This document shows, in pieces, positions 20,587 to 31,632 of a DNA stretch of 64,000 nt (position 1 is its first letter; the number at the start of each line of letters is the position of its first letter). The stretch covers positions 37,926,850 to 37,990,849 of the forward strand of contig OX155952.1 in assembly GCA_944548615.1 (NCBI GenBank), written 5' to 3'. The notes below the pieces were generated by a model. That model searched no databases. It saw only the letters and a list, made by a program, of their open reading frames with translations, and was not told the origin of the DNA. A program made the translations under genes and the position numbers. The DNA comes from Micropterix aruncella. Taxonomy: Eukaryota > Arthropoda > Insecta > Lepidoptera > Micropterigidae.

Positions 20587-22700
20587 TCGTGAAAGGCTCG
20601 ACGTGTAAATCTGTAGCAAGATTAGATATTAAAATTTGCTGGAGCCGAAGGATTGAAAGTGTGTACAGTCTGATTTGTGCGTTGTCTACACTGGTTGTGT
20701 ATATTCTATATTAATGTCACACGAAAATAAAGTTATAAGCAAGTAAGTAGTAAAGACTGAATAATTGTTTTTAAGAGTTCAAATACCCCGATCATAAAAA
20801 TCCCAAAAAGTAAACAAGTTGTTTTTTTTTTGTCAATAATCTCAAATGCTGGAGAGAGAAGGACGATTTGATAGTGCTAGGCTGATTTGAGGGTGCTCAG
20901 CTAAAAGTAATAAATAAGTAGAAGGACCTCGAAATTATAATTACTAGTACATTTTATAAAAAAAGCATTTCATAGCGTGACACCTGAATGTATGTTAGTA
21001 TTTTACAAAAGCTATGCTCGTCTGTAATTAGAATATAGTTACACGATTTAGTGCCCATAATTTGCTAAGAATGTGGAGCTGCTGGAGAGAGTATAACCAC
21101 CCTTTACTAAACTGTTTTATGAGTTAAAAGAATGAGCTATGATGAATGGTTTCGAGTCCTCAATATCTTAACCCTAAACAACACCGAGAATGAGGGAACC
21201 TCATCGAGAGTTTTAAGTTTTGTTCCGGGTTGCAATTACAAAGACTTAGTGCTCCAGTTTCCGCGTATCGAGAATAGAAATCTGCAGGGGACTTATTTGA
21301 AGCTAATAACCACAAGATCTGCACTGAATCCGATGAAGAACGTTATATCCTACAGTATTGTGAACAATTGTATTGAACAATTGTATTAGATTCTCTGACG
21401 GTTCATCGCAAAAAATGTAAACCGTTTTAAAAATTAACTGGATAAGTTTTCAAGTCAACAATATTAGTAATAATTGTGATATAGGCTTACAAGCAGTAAT
21501 GCTGCTTGCCTATTATGGCAGACCTTATTATTATATTAAACCTTAATATTGTCATAAATTGTTATTTATAATAACAAAAATACCTTTGCTTTGAGTTAGT
21601 ATTATAAATTGAAATCAATTTTAATTCATTGTCTTGGTATTCGTTTTCCAAAATCAGTTAATTATTTGACAATCTATTATTCACTCAAATATCTTCGTGT
21701 GTGCAATCATGAGAAAGCTTTTTTTGGTGTAATATATTTAAAGTAAATTTCTACTGCAAACAATAATAGACAAGCTCGAGATTACACACCCGTACCCGGT
21801 AAACTGCTCTTCGCCACTGCTTCTACACGACAACTAACGACTGCACACTTCACAGCAAATAGTTGCAAAGTTGCAGGAGTTGAGTCTGAGGACTCTTCGT
21901 CACGCACTCAATCAGATTTACACTTTTTTGGAAATTTGCATAATCAATATATTCAAAATATCCACTGATTGCTGTCTACGACAGTTTCAAAGCAGAGGCA
22001 TTAAGTTACATTCATTAAAATTGCAAAACTGCATCAAATACTGGGGTCGAAATTTCATGTATCGAAATATATTTTTCATAAAAAAATATATCATAGGTAC
22101 CAGCAACTTCATAGGTTGGATTCATAGGTACCAACAAGCTACATAAAATAACCTAACCTAACCCACAGTAGGTATACCATGTTATCTGATCGTAAAAAAA
22201 CTTTCGAGTTTTGAACGGCCAATGGCTGGATTTCCTGCAATAGTACCGAGTAATTCGCTTTAAATAATTGAGGAAATTTGAGTGGCTTTCAAGCAGAACC
22301 CTCCGTCTCTCGAGCTACCGCTGAATATAAGTAAATATGATAAACAAGATATCTCGGCGCGCCGCTACAAGATGACTGGAAATCTCTTTGTCTGATTAAA
22401 ACGAGCCGCTGAGACAGACCGAGTCAAAGCTCACCTCCTTTTTTTCCTTTATTCTTATATAGTCGCTCTGCTTCCGCATAATATTTACTCGAAAACTAAT
22501 TTTAATCCCGGATTCATCGCGGTATACGGTTACGGTAACCAATTTGTCTATTTGTTTTTATTTGGCTTGTCGCTTTTAGTTAATTTAGTTTATTCAGAGG
22601 ATTTTTTATGTACACATTTCATAACACATTTTTTAAATATAAAATGCGGCAGAAATTAATTAGACTAGCAATGCTTTTCACGAAGCGATAACGCTTTTGC
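20587..22700. other. No gene seen after the pol breakpoint
   Basis: AT-rich sequence that does not continue the retrotransposon. An 85-codon plus-strand frame at 21,132-21,389 (MSYDEWFRVLNIL...) and a 91-codon one at 21,871-22,146 have some protein-like character but no family resemblance and no splice context I trust. Confidence 0.4.
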
Positions 22701-22735
22701 TTTGGGATTTCACCTAGCAACCCAACCATGTGTAC

Positions 22736-23650
<915 letters not shown>

Positions 23651-23795
23651 TTTTTATAAATCATGCAGGCATCATTTGGTAATGGCAAGAGTTAAATTGA
23701 TTATGGTTGAAATCGGTCCACCAAGGGGGCAAGCTAGTCATATTTCAATATCGAAATATTGAACTTATAGACTTGTAATTTAGTATACAGTCGCC
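23651..23795 (+). repeat. Family C repeat, copy 2 (partial)
   Basis: It shares 'atgcaggcatcatttggtaatg', 'gaaatcggtccaccaaggggg' and 'atttcaatatcgaaatattgaacttatagacttg' with the other Family C copies, and runs directly into the GC-rich duplicated block. Confidence 0.8.
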
Positions 23796-24375
23796 GGTCA
23801 GTAAATTTGGGTAAGCGATTGAAAGGAACGTGTTTAATACGTTACACTCTCACTATTCGCTCGTGGCCGACTATACTATTCAATCAGGTTAACGTTCTTT
23901 CCGAGCGGACATAACGTTCAGAATCCTTTTATAAGTCCTTGGCTTCTTTCCGGGAAGCTTTCTGGTGACACAACCGCTTTTTTAATATGGCTTATCTACT
24001 ATTATAAATTATTCACCCCGTCCACTTTGAAGAACTACATTTCAATTTGGAGAACATCGTCCAACTGGCAAACGCTCGTTTTCATTTTTCAAAGGCCGCT
24101 CGAGCAGTCAATCAAACTCCGGCAATAAGTGGTCACAATCGAACGAAAACGCTCTATCCGAGTTATCGTTCAATATTGCGTGCGCGTCCTGGCTTTTTAT
24201 AGCGCGGCCGCGCGATTTAGCGCGACCGATCACACGATTTTTGCCGAGCGGAGTTTATTGCGGGGCGCGCGAGCGGTTAACAGCGGAAAATAGGTGTGAC
24301 TTGAGATGTTACTGGCAGACGATCCGCAGCCCGCGAAACTGTCCACTGTGTATTCTAGAAAGAAAAAATCAGTTA
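23796..24375 (+). repeat. GC-rich duplicated block, copy 1
   Basis: It aligns along its full length with 25,515-26,090 in the same orientation. Landmarks: 'tactttccgggaag'-like, 'gtgacacaaccg', 'caactggcaaacgctcgttttca', 'gctcgagcagtcaatcaaa', 'cgctctatccgagttatcg', 'ctttttatagcgc' (TATA-like), 'tttttgccgagcggagttta' and 'gcgcgcgagcggttaacagc'. Both copies follow a Family C repeat, so the unit is probably Family C plus this block. Promoter-like composition suggests a regulatory end of a larger element, but no coding partner is visible. Confidence 0.8.
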
Positions 24376-24379
24376 GGAC

Positions 24380-24545
24380 ACCCCAAGCCATTCCCGGCAA
24401 GTAGACAGCCCCCTTCAACCACCATTACCACGTCCCTCTCCCCTCGCCCACCACTTTAATAACCCATCCACCAATCCCCTCTCCTGAAAATCCCCCACGC
24501 GCCTACCCCAGCCTCCTCCTCAACGCGCGTAAATCTCCCCCAGGT
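24380..24545 (+). repeat. C-rich, G-poor tract
   Basis: About 165 bp in which the plus strand is dominated by C with few G ('cccctctcctgaaaatccccc', 'cctaccccagcctcctcctc'). Open frames through it are composition artefacts. Confidence 0.7.
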
Positions 24546-24639
24546 AATATTTTCGTAGCATTTTCGTACTATATTTGTAGTATTTTCCGTGGTATTAAAA
24601 TAGCATTTTTCTAATATAATACAGTATTTTGGGCGGAGT

Positions 24640-25066
24640 TTAAAAAATATTTGTGTCGCTTGTGTATTATGAGATATTCCAACCAAAGTTACACAATGTG
24701 CTTTCGGCCTAAAAACACATCAATCCATATACCGAATATCAAGTCTTTAAGACCAATATTTTGAGATTAAAGTATGATTAGCTCGACCCCTGGAGGGTCG
24801 ATTTTAACCACAATATTCGATGCAATCGTTTACGCTAATATACTGACCGGCTAAAATTCAATATGATTTCGGCCCAAGAAGACATCTGTGTACCAAAATT
24901 TCAAGTGTATAAGTCCAATATTTCGAGATTGAAAAATTACTATTGCGCCCCCTGATGAACTGACTTAAACTACAACCTTTTCAACTCTTGCCATGATCAA
25001 ATAATGCCTGCATGCCAAATTTCAGCTTAATCTGATGAAGCATTTGGGCGCTTTCTTGGGGGAATT
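24640..25066 (-). repeat. Family C repeat, copy 3 (inverted)
   Basis: Read on the minus strand it shows 'atgcaggcattatttgatcatgg', 'aaaaggttgtagtttaagtcagtt', 'aatattggacttatacacttgaaa' and 'gggccgaaatcat', in the family order. It ends at 'ttggttggaatatctcataata'. An internal partial duplication of the 'cttaaagacttgatattcgg' part is present (24,690-24,770). Confidence 0.75.
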
Positions 25067-25070
25067 CACA

Positions 25071-25144
<74 letters not shown>
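25067..25144. repeat. (CA)n microsatellite
   Basis: A nearly pure CA run of about 35 repeats, at the point where two Family C copies meet in opposite orientation. It probably expanded from the family's own 'tgtgtgtctgtgtg' stretch. Confidence 0.95.
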
Positions 25145-25148
<4 letters not shown>

Positions 25149-25515
25149 CACAGACACCTCTGCCGGGAAAGTAAAGATATACAGCTGTATTATTCTCATC
25201 GCTGAGTTGGAGTTTTTCGGCATGAAGGAGGAAATATCCATTTTGAGCCCCCCTGAGACGATGAAGACCATTTCCAGATGAAAGTCTTCTGTGTGTCATT
25301 CTGCGGGTCTGTGTGTTTTCCTCCGCGATAGCGCCAAACGATTAATCCGATTAAGTTGAAATTTGGCATGCAGGAATCATTTGGTAATGTTAATAGTTAA
25401 AAAGGTTGTGGTTAAAGTGTTTTCACCAGAAAGCGCTTTAGACATTTTTCAATCTCGAAATATTGAACTTAAATACTTGAAATTTGGTACATAGATGTCT
25501 TGTTGGGCCGAAATC
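25145..25515 (+). repeat. Family C repeat, copy 4
   Basis: This is the best copy of the family's left part: 'tatacagctgtattattctc', 'catcgctgagttggag', then 'cccccctgagacgatgaagacc', 'gatagcgccaaacgattaatc', 'gttgaaatttggcatgcagg' and 'gttgggccgaaatcacattg'. It continues into the second GC-rich duplicated block. Confidence 0.8.
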
Positions 25516-26110
25516 ACATTGATTAAAACAAATGTGTTTGATGCGTTGCATTCTCACTATCTGCGCTCTTTGCCGACTGTCCTTTTTAATAAGGTCAACC
25601 TCCTACCTGAAGGCACATAACGGTCAAAATCCTTGTATAAATCCATGGCTACTTTCCGGGAAGTTTTGTGGTGACACAACCGTTTTTTTTATATGGCTAA
25701 TCTTCTATTATAAATTATTCACTGCGTCCACTTCGAAGCACTCATCTTCACTTTGAAGGACCTCGCCCAACTGGCAAACGCTCGTTTTCATTATTCAAAG
25801 GGCGCTCGAGCAGTCAATCAAATTCCGGTGATAAGTGGTCACAATCAAACGAAAACGCTCTATCCGAGTTATCGTTCAATATTGCGTGCGCGCCCCCGCT
25901 TTTTATAGCGCCGCCGCGCGATTTGGCGTGACCGAACGCCCGATTTTTGCCGAGCGGAGTTTATGGCGGGGCGCGCGAGCGGTTAACAGCGGAAAATAGG
26001 CGCGACTTGAAATATAGATGTCACCGGCAGACGCCCCGCCGCCCGCGAAACTGTCTACTGTATATTCTGGAGGGAAAAAAATATACGGCTGTATTATTCT
26101 CATCGCTGGC
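25516..26110 (+). repeat. GC-rich duplicated block, copy 2
   Basis: Direct counterpart of 23,796-24,375, with substitutions and small indels throughout. It ends in 'atatacggctgtattattctc' followed by 'atcgctgg', which also begins Family C copy 4 at 25,173; the full unit may therefore be bounded by this sequence on both sides. Confidence 0.8.
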
Positions 26111-26760
26111 TTTGCGGGCGAGCACATGCTATTATTTTGTCGCGGCTACATTTGCTACAAATAGCCGAGGAGAGCTTACTGGAGCGCGAATACAGCTCTG
26201 ATCCGGGAGCTTTCAGAAAATGTAAAGGCACATTTTAAGCTCACTGACGTAATCTGCACTGTACCTGGAATATTTTTCTTGTGTCTATTGTGTGTCGAGC
26301 TCTGATAACATATAGTTTATATATTAATTATATTAATTAATTAAATAACAAAAATTACATCGTTAGCATTAGATTACATTGAATATAGGAGGGATAAACC
26401 TGGAAGGAAGAACTCCTGACTAGGAACAACCTGCTCTACGAATAAAACCAATGCAAATGATCATACAAATTTTTTTTCAAATCAAAATTTCCGAATTAAA
26501 TTATATTTTAAATTACATTCTAAAAATGTAAAAGTCTTTGAATGGACAATATTTTAACATTTATAAATAAGTAATAATAAATAATAATTAGTATTTGGTA
26601 ATAATAAATAATCATTAGTAATAAGTTATAATAAAATATATTGATTAATACGTTTATAATAACTACTTAAATAGAAATACATATGGTATAAATATGTATT
26701 TGTATATAAAGCGAAACAAAAATGCCATAAATAAATTTTCCGTGTCTCTTCTAGCAAGGT
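26111..26760. other. No gene seen
   Basis: The first 130 bp are GC-richer ('gtcgcggctacatttgctac', 'gatccgggagctttcag') and may extend the repeat unit; the rest is AT-rich with no coding signal. Confidence 0.4.
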
Positions 26761-26765
26761 TAATT

Positions 26766-26830
26766 GTGTTTGTTTGTTTCTACTCTTTATTGTAAAAATT
26801 TCACAATATGCGGGTTTATTATCATACGAC
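26766..26830 (-). mobile_element. SINE fragment (3' end only)
   Basis: On the minus strand it carries only the terminal 'ataataaacccgcatattgtga' and 'aataaagagtagaaacaaac' part of the SINE. This is a 5'-truncated copy, or one half of an inverted pair with the full SINE 80 bp downstream. Confidence 0.8.
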
Positions 26831-26910
26831 TTAGTATCATCCATCGCATTTTTAAATAGGCTGATTAAATCATAGACATAGAATGCTATCTATCTGCCCG
26901 TTGGCATCTA

Positions 26911-27195
26911 ACGGCCCCGTGGCATAGTCGTTAGGTTGCCTGATCTTACATTGTAAGGTCCCGGGTTCGATTCCCGGCTGGGTCACCATTTTCCGTTGGG
27001 ATCAAATTAACGGAATTGCATTTTCACATCTGTCGATCGAATGCAATAACAAGACACACACTTACAGACATGTTACACGTACACATACATATAACACGTC
27101 ATAGTAGGGTTGGTTGTAAGAGATTGTCATTTGACAATAAACCCGCCCATTGTGACATTTTCACAATAAAGAGTATAAACAAACAAACAAACAAG
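26911..27195 (+). mobile_element. tRNA-derived SINE, copy 2 (full length)
   Basis: The head has A-box-like 'tggcatagtcg' and B-box 'ggttcgattcc', the RNA polymerase III internal promoter. Its acceptor-like arms (GGCCCCG with CTGGGTC) and T arm (CCGGG/CCCGG) are preserved. The body has 'ttccgttgggatcaaattaacgg' and 'acgtcatagtagggttgg', and the tail is 'aataaagagtataaac(aaac)n'. Such elements are copied by the RT of a partner LINE that recognises the tail; which LINE is not evident. Confidence 0.92.
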
Positions 27196-28084
27196 CCATC
27201 TATTAGTCCGTAATTATTCCGTATTGAACCCTATATACCAATTTAAAAATTTACATATTTATGTAAAAAATATTTAAATAATAAGAGCTATGATTTAAAA
27301 ACTCGTTTGTTTTAATATTATTATTCTATACCATATAGGCGTGTAAACACCAATATCCACAGTGCGCTGCCATATCGTTATACCACGATATTCCAAATAT
27401 TAATATTTTTTTGAAAATAAGTGCCATCTGCACGTTGCTTTTCGTAGAAAAATCCTAGTTGACAAAATTTTAGTACTTTAATCTAATAAGCTATGACATT
27501 AATGATAGTATATAATTAAAATCAATATATTTCATCGTACAATTAACTATATTACGTATTGAATTATTAACATAAACGTTTTTTTATTATTCTTGAGCGA
27601 CCGCTAGCAGTAACAGTGTATGCATATACTAGCTGACCTATGCCCACTTCGTTGGGCGGTAAACATTTTTAATTGTGGTGAAATTATGAGTGTGGTTCGG
27701 TTAGGACTGAGTGCTTTGGTTTATTTCCTGACTGCCAAAAGGAGGGTTATATTTTTACTGCATAATATGTATGTATGTATTTGCATGCCAATTTCGCTAT
27801 ATTACCGGGTTTCAAATGAGTGAATGAAATGATTATGATTGAATAAATTAGGTTTATTTTACTTGTTTAAAAGTTCTCTGTATACTATATTAGATGTAAT
27901 GTTATTATTTGGTAGCAAAATATATTGTCTTTCAGGAGTTCCAACCTGATATACGGTCGCGGTTCCATACCTATGTCGTATTTATGCAGTAAAAAGAAAT
28001 TATATGCAGTAAAAGGGAAAAGTCTTTTGTTTTAAATACTTGAGACGATAAATTTACTTATTTTGATAAGAATTCATAATTGTT
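27196..28084. other. No gene seen
   Basis: AT-rich. The stretch 'ctagctgacctatgcccacttcgttgggcggtaaac' (27,629-27,664) resembles a phrase common in dispersed insect repeats, but no second copy is present in this window. Confidence 0.4.
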
Positions 28085-28499
28085 GATAATATGACCAATA
28101 AACATGACCTAACGATTTAAATTATGTTTTTAATATAAAAAAAACTACTTTTTGTGATTAAATATAAAAGTTAGACATATGCTCTCGCTGACTTTTTTGT
28201 AGGTATTATCTATCTATACAACTTTTCTCTAGAACTCAATCATATATCTCTCATAGTTAAGGCAGGTTCGTAAGAAACGTTTTCATTCGACCGTTTTTTG
28301 TCCGACTTACTTTGCAAATCCGACTACCACGAAAGAGTCTTTTCATTTTTCGGATTAATATATAGTCTATGCCACTCAAAAATAACGTGGCTTTCTATTG
28401 GTAAAAGAATTTTCAAAATCGGTTTGGTAGATCCAGAGATTAATCCCTACAACCTCACAAAATCACAAACTTTGCCTCTTTATAATATTAGTATAGATT
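28085..28499 (-). mobile_element. Family F short element, copy 1
   Basis: A ~415-bp non-coding element. Read on the minus strand it begins 'ctatactaatattataaagagg', continues 'aaaccgattttgaaaattc', 'accaatagaaagccacgtta', 'tggtagtcggatttgcaaagtaagtcgga' and ends near 'gaccaat'. Two further copies lie at 40.29-40.84 kb. It looks like a non-autonomous mobile element; the class (for example Helitron-like) cannot be decided from these copies. Confidence 0.8.
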
Positions 28500-29164
28500 A
28501 TAGACCTATGGAAACGGCAGTTTAATATTATTTTTCAGTAGTTGCAACGAGAAGCACTAAATAAACAAAGTTTCCCTTCACCAAGTTTGTATAAATAAAT
28601 AATGTTTCAAACGCAATGTAATATAATATCCGCCGGTATCATTCGGAGTTGCTGAGGCCTTTTATATAAGTTCGAGGAAGAAAGTTTGCTCGATGCTCCC
28701 GCTTATTGAAATACGCGGCACTGAAAGCTAACAACTTCCGTTTACTTACAGACCGTTTCGAAACTAGATCACAATTTATGAAATGAAACAACTGCGAAAA
28801 TAATCTATTGGCAGTGATAATATTTTCAACGTTACGTTTTCATCTCTGCCAGAAAAAATAGACTTGTAAAGTTTTTCTAGTGCGTAGAATCCTCAGTGAC
28901 TGATAAATTAGATAAATAATAAGGGTGTAAAGTTTTAAAAAATGTTGGCGTCATGCATAGGGCTGTCGTCCATCCCGATATTTTGGGACTGTCGCCGTTA
29001 TTGAGTCCTTTAGAGAAGACACTAACGATGACCCGACAAATGTCCAGATAATTGGACAAATCGCAATGAATGAATGATAATTAACGCGAGCGGTAGGGAC
29101 TCAAGCATTCTTTTCTCGATTGCGATAGCGGATAAGTTCGCGGGGATGAGGAAACAGTTACGGG
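28500..29164. other. No gene seen
   Basis: Mostly AT-rich with a short GC-richer patch (28,655-28,760). No coding or repeat signal. Confidence 0.4.
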
Positions 29165-29650
29165 ATGGCTGCAACAAGATCATACGTCATTCAGTCAGTA
29201 GTTCTGACAACTAGAGTTATCAACTACAATGGGCGAACCCGTCACCTCAGAGCACGGTATGTACCGAATCTATCGCGGACCACGGCATCCTTTGCCCGGC
29301 TGTTCGCCCAGGATCGGGTAGCCGATGGTCGTTTCAAGAGCAGTCGCCGTAAGATCCGCAACCACCCCCGCTATATAGGAAACAATACTGCTTCCAGACT
29401 CCCCCGACTGTTAGTCAGAGTGCACAATCGATTGGCTTACGCCGCACGGTGCGCAGACCGTCCAGGAGCGCCAGAAGATTGATTCCTAGAGGAAACTAGC
29501 CCTAAGGCCAAAGTCCTGCCCAGGCTCGCACTTCATGCGTGGAGGCCGCCGGATGGGTGTTGACCCGTGAGTGTGACCAACCCTGAACAGAATGGGTCTT
29601 CGAGGCCAAATCAGCAAGGGCCTATTAGCTCCCAGAAGTTCTGACAAACA
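29165..29650 (-). repeat. Family A repeat, copy 4 (internal deletion)
   Basis: The minus strand aligns with 57.88-58.23 kb: 'gggcccttgctga'-like start, 'aacacccatccggcggcctccacgca', 'ggcgctcctgga', 'gccaatcgattgtgca' and 'gtccgcgatagattcgg'. It then jumps from module M4 start directly to 'tgaggtgacgggttcgccc' of M5, so about 250 bp present in other copies is missing. The 105-codon plus-strand frame here is antisense to the repeat and is not a gene. Confidence 0.85.
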
Positions 29651-30435
29651 TTGGGATTAATATAACACTCATAATAACACATTAGTGTTTTGCGGCTGCT
29701 AGTGGATGATATTATGAAATAATGTGTCAACCCTCAAAAATTAGCAAAACCTATCTCACGATTCAGCAAAGCCAGCAGTAAGCCATAGGAATGCGATACA
29801 TGCACGTCGAAATCCATATCTATTAGTACAACAGAGTTGTGCAGCAGCAATCCTAATAATAATATATCTAAAAGATCTTCTATAACTTCGACCTACAATG
29901 GATTCATGCGACATAAATGCCTCTTTGGTGGCTTAAATTACGAAAAATTAGCTCGGAACTTTAAAACGCGTATTCTTGGGATGATGGAAGACACATTTCT
30001 TACGTATGGCAATGGAAATGCAGATCATAGCAGAAATGTAATAAATTTTGGGAAAAATCAATGCTATTTTCGGAAATTGCGATGAAATAAACCATCCAAT
30101 TTGTGCGGGAGTGTTTGTAAATATCTATCTTAATTCGATCGAAAATTTTGGAATGAAAGTCTCAATTAAATCTCAACGAACACGGGTCACTCGACCGGTA
30201 ATTGACACTGAATCTTGTGTTTTTCTTTTTCTTCTTACGAACACATCCAACATTCAACATATATGAAATAGTAAAATAACATATTTAATATCAAAGTATC
30301 ACCACGCTGATTCCGAATCTGCAACAATAATTTATCGGACTCAATAAATAAGAGATACATGCAATTAAATAAATGTCAAACACCTACATTTTAGTCGGTA
30401 AAGTTAGTTTTTCTTTTAATAATTCATAAACACCT
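29651..30435. other. No gene seen
   Basis: Two modest plus-strand frames (82 codons at 29,837 and 72 codons at 30,048) overlap one another; neither has recognisable motifs. Confidence 0.4.
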
Positions 30436-30483
30436 ATATGGCGGTAGGTTTTGTTAATTTTTAACATAATCTACCGCCATATC

Positions 30484-30529
30484 ACCTAAACCACTATGCC
30501 ACTATGCCACGGTGGCATAGTGGTTAGGT
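30484..30529. repeat. Inverted copy of the SINE head forming a hairpin
   Basis: Left arm 30,484-30,502 ('acctaaaccactatgccac') is the reverse complement, with one extra base, of 30,512-30,529 ('gtggcatagtggttaggt') in the SINE head. Just outside, 'atatggcggtag' (30,436-30,447) and 'ctaccgccatat' (30,471-30,482) form another inverted repeat. Confidence 0.85.
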
Positions 30530-30788
30530 CGCCTGATCTTACATTGTAAGGTCCCGGGTTCGATTCCCTGCTGGGTCACCATTTTCCGTTGGGATCAAAT
30601 TAACGGAATTGCATTTTCAATTCTGTCGATCGAATGCAATAACAAGACACACACATACAGACATGTTACACGCCCACATACATATAACACGTCATAGTAG
30701 GGTTGGTTGTAAGAGATTGTCATATGACAATAAACCCGCCCATTGTGACATTTTCACAATAAAGAGTATAAGCAAGCAAACAAACTAA
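30506..30788 (+). mobile_element. tRNA-derived SINE, copy 3 (full length)
   Basis: A box 'tggcatagtgg' is a perfect match to the consensus and the B box 'ggttcgattcc' is intact. The tail is 'aataaagagtataagc(aagc/aaac)n'. The palindromic 'attgtcatatgacaat' and 'attgtgacattttcacaat' pair near the 3' end is present as in the other copies. Confidence 0.93.
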
Positions 30789-31204
30789 CATTTTTTTAAA
30801 ACCCAATAAAAAGTTATTTGAAAATTAAAAAAAAAAGATGACATCAGATTTAGCATTAAAATGATCGAATTTAGTAGTGTTATTTTTTTTTCAATAGGCG
30901 AGATAGCAATACCTAATAATTCCTTGAAGAGAACATTCAATATATAGGTGCGTGCATTAAAACTTTCGAATTACATGCTTGCCTGCAGTTTAAACTGATC
31001 GATTTTTGACTGTTCTTAAGTTAACCCCGAACAAACTTAAGTTAGCCCCATCCGACTTGACCGTGTAGAGACGGACTACGAAAACATGCCTATACTGTGC
31101 TTACCGTCATTTTCAGAGCCTGAGATGCTCTGTATAAGAAATTCCTACTTAGGATCCTAGAAATAGAATTCCGAAACGTCAGTTGAATACTAGGCTATGT
31201 TTTA
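30789..31204. other. No gene seen
   Basis: This lies downstream of the PBS-like site on the minus strand, where retrotransposon leader and gag would be expected, but no gag-like frame is visible. Confidence 0.4.
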
Positions 31205-31632
31205 GCGCCAAATTGGGCACCAATAAGACACGGAATACGGGCCAAAGTAACGTTAAACATTTATTTTAAGCATTAACTATACACACGAACGGCGGAAGAC
31301 ACCCCGCTCCATCGGCTGTGCATAATTCATATATCGCGATAAAAGTGCCGTGATGTTTATTAGGCGCGTGCACAGTTACAGTTTAGACGAATGTTTGCAT
31401 TCGTGCCGAACGGCATGCGAACCCCGATATAAACCCGACGCGACGTGTAAACACAGTCGCATCATTTTACGGCTTCATTGCCGATACGCTACGTGTTCAT
31501 TTTATCGATGAATTATCGGCGAATTACGTACATAGTACTAATGAAACTGTTTGATCTGCGTATTAATCGCGATTGTAAAGTCTGTATTGCTTCCACGCTT
31601 TTGATAGACTGTATGCCGTTGTTACCCTAACA
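31205..31632 (-). mobile_element. Probable solo LTR with adjacent primer-binding site
   Basis: Read on the minus strand, the segment starts TGTTAGGGTAACAACGGC (31,632 downward), has a TATA-like 'gggtttatatcgggg' (31,437-31,423), AATAAA (31,265-31,260), and ends just before TGGTGCCCAATTTGGCGC (31,222-31,205). That last sequence has the form of a retroelement primer-binding site. The order TG start, TATA, polyA signal, PBS over ~410 bp is what a Ty3/gypsy or similar LTR shows. No second LTR or internal coding region is present. The LTR end base does not show a clear CA. Confidence 0.5.

Noticed and set aside
24981..25299. Minus-strand frames with Val-Cys repeats
   Set aside because: Translations of the (CA)n microsatellite within Family C repeats.
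26913..26987. Possible functional tRNA gene (A and B boxes, acceptor and T arms)
   Set aside because: The same head heads a ~280-bp body and tail at four loci, and the anticodon arm is an 8-bp stem with a 3-nt loop. It is a SINE, not a tRNA gene.
29165..29482. 105-codon plus-strand frame
   Set aside because: It lies antisense within a Family A repeat; equivalent frames are not kept in the other copies.
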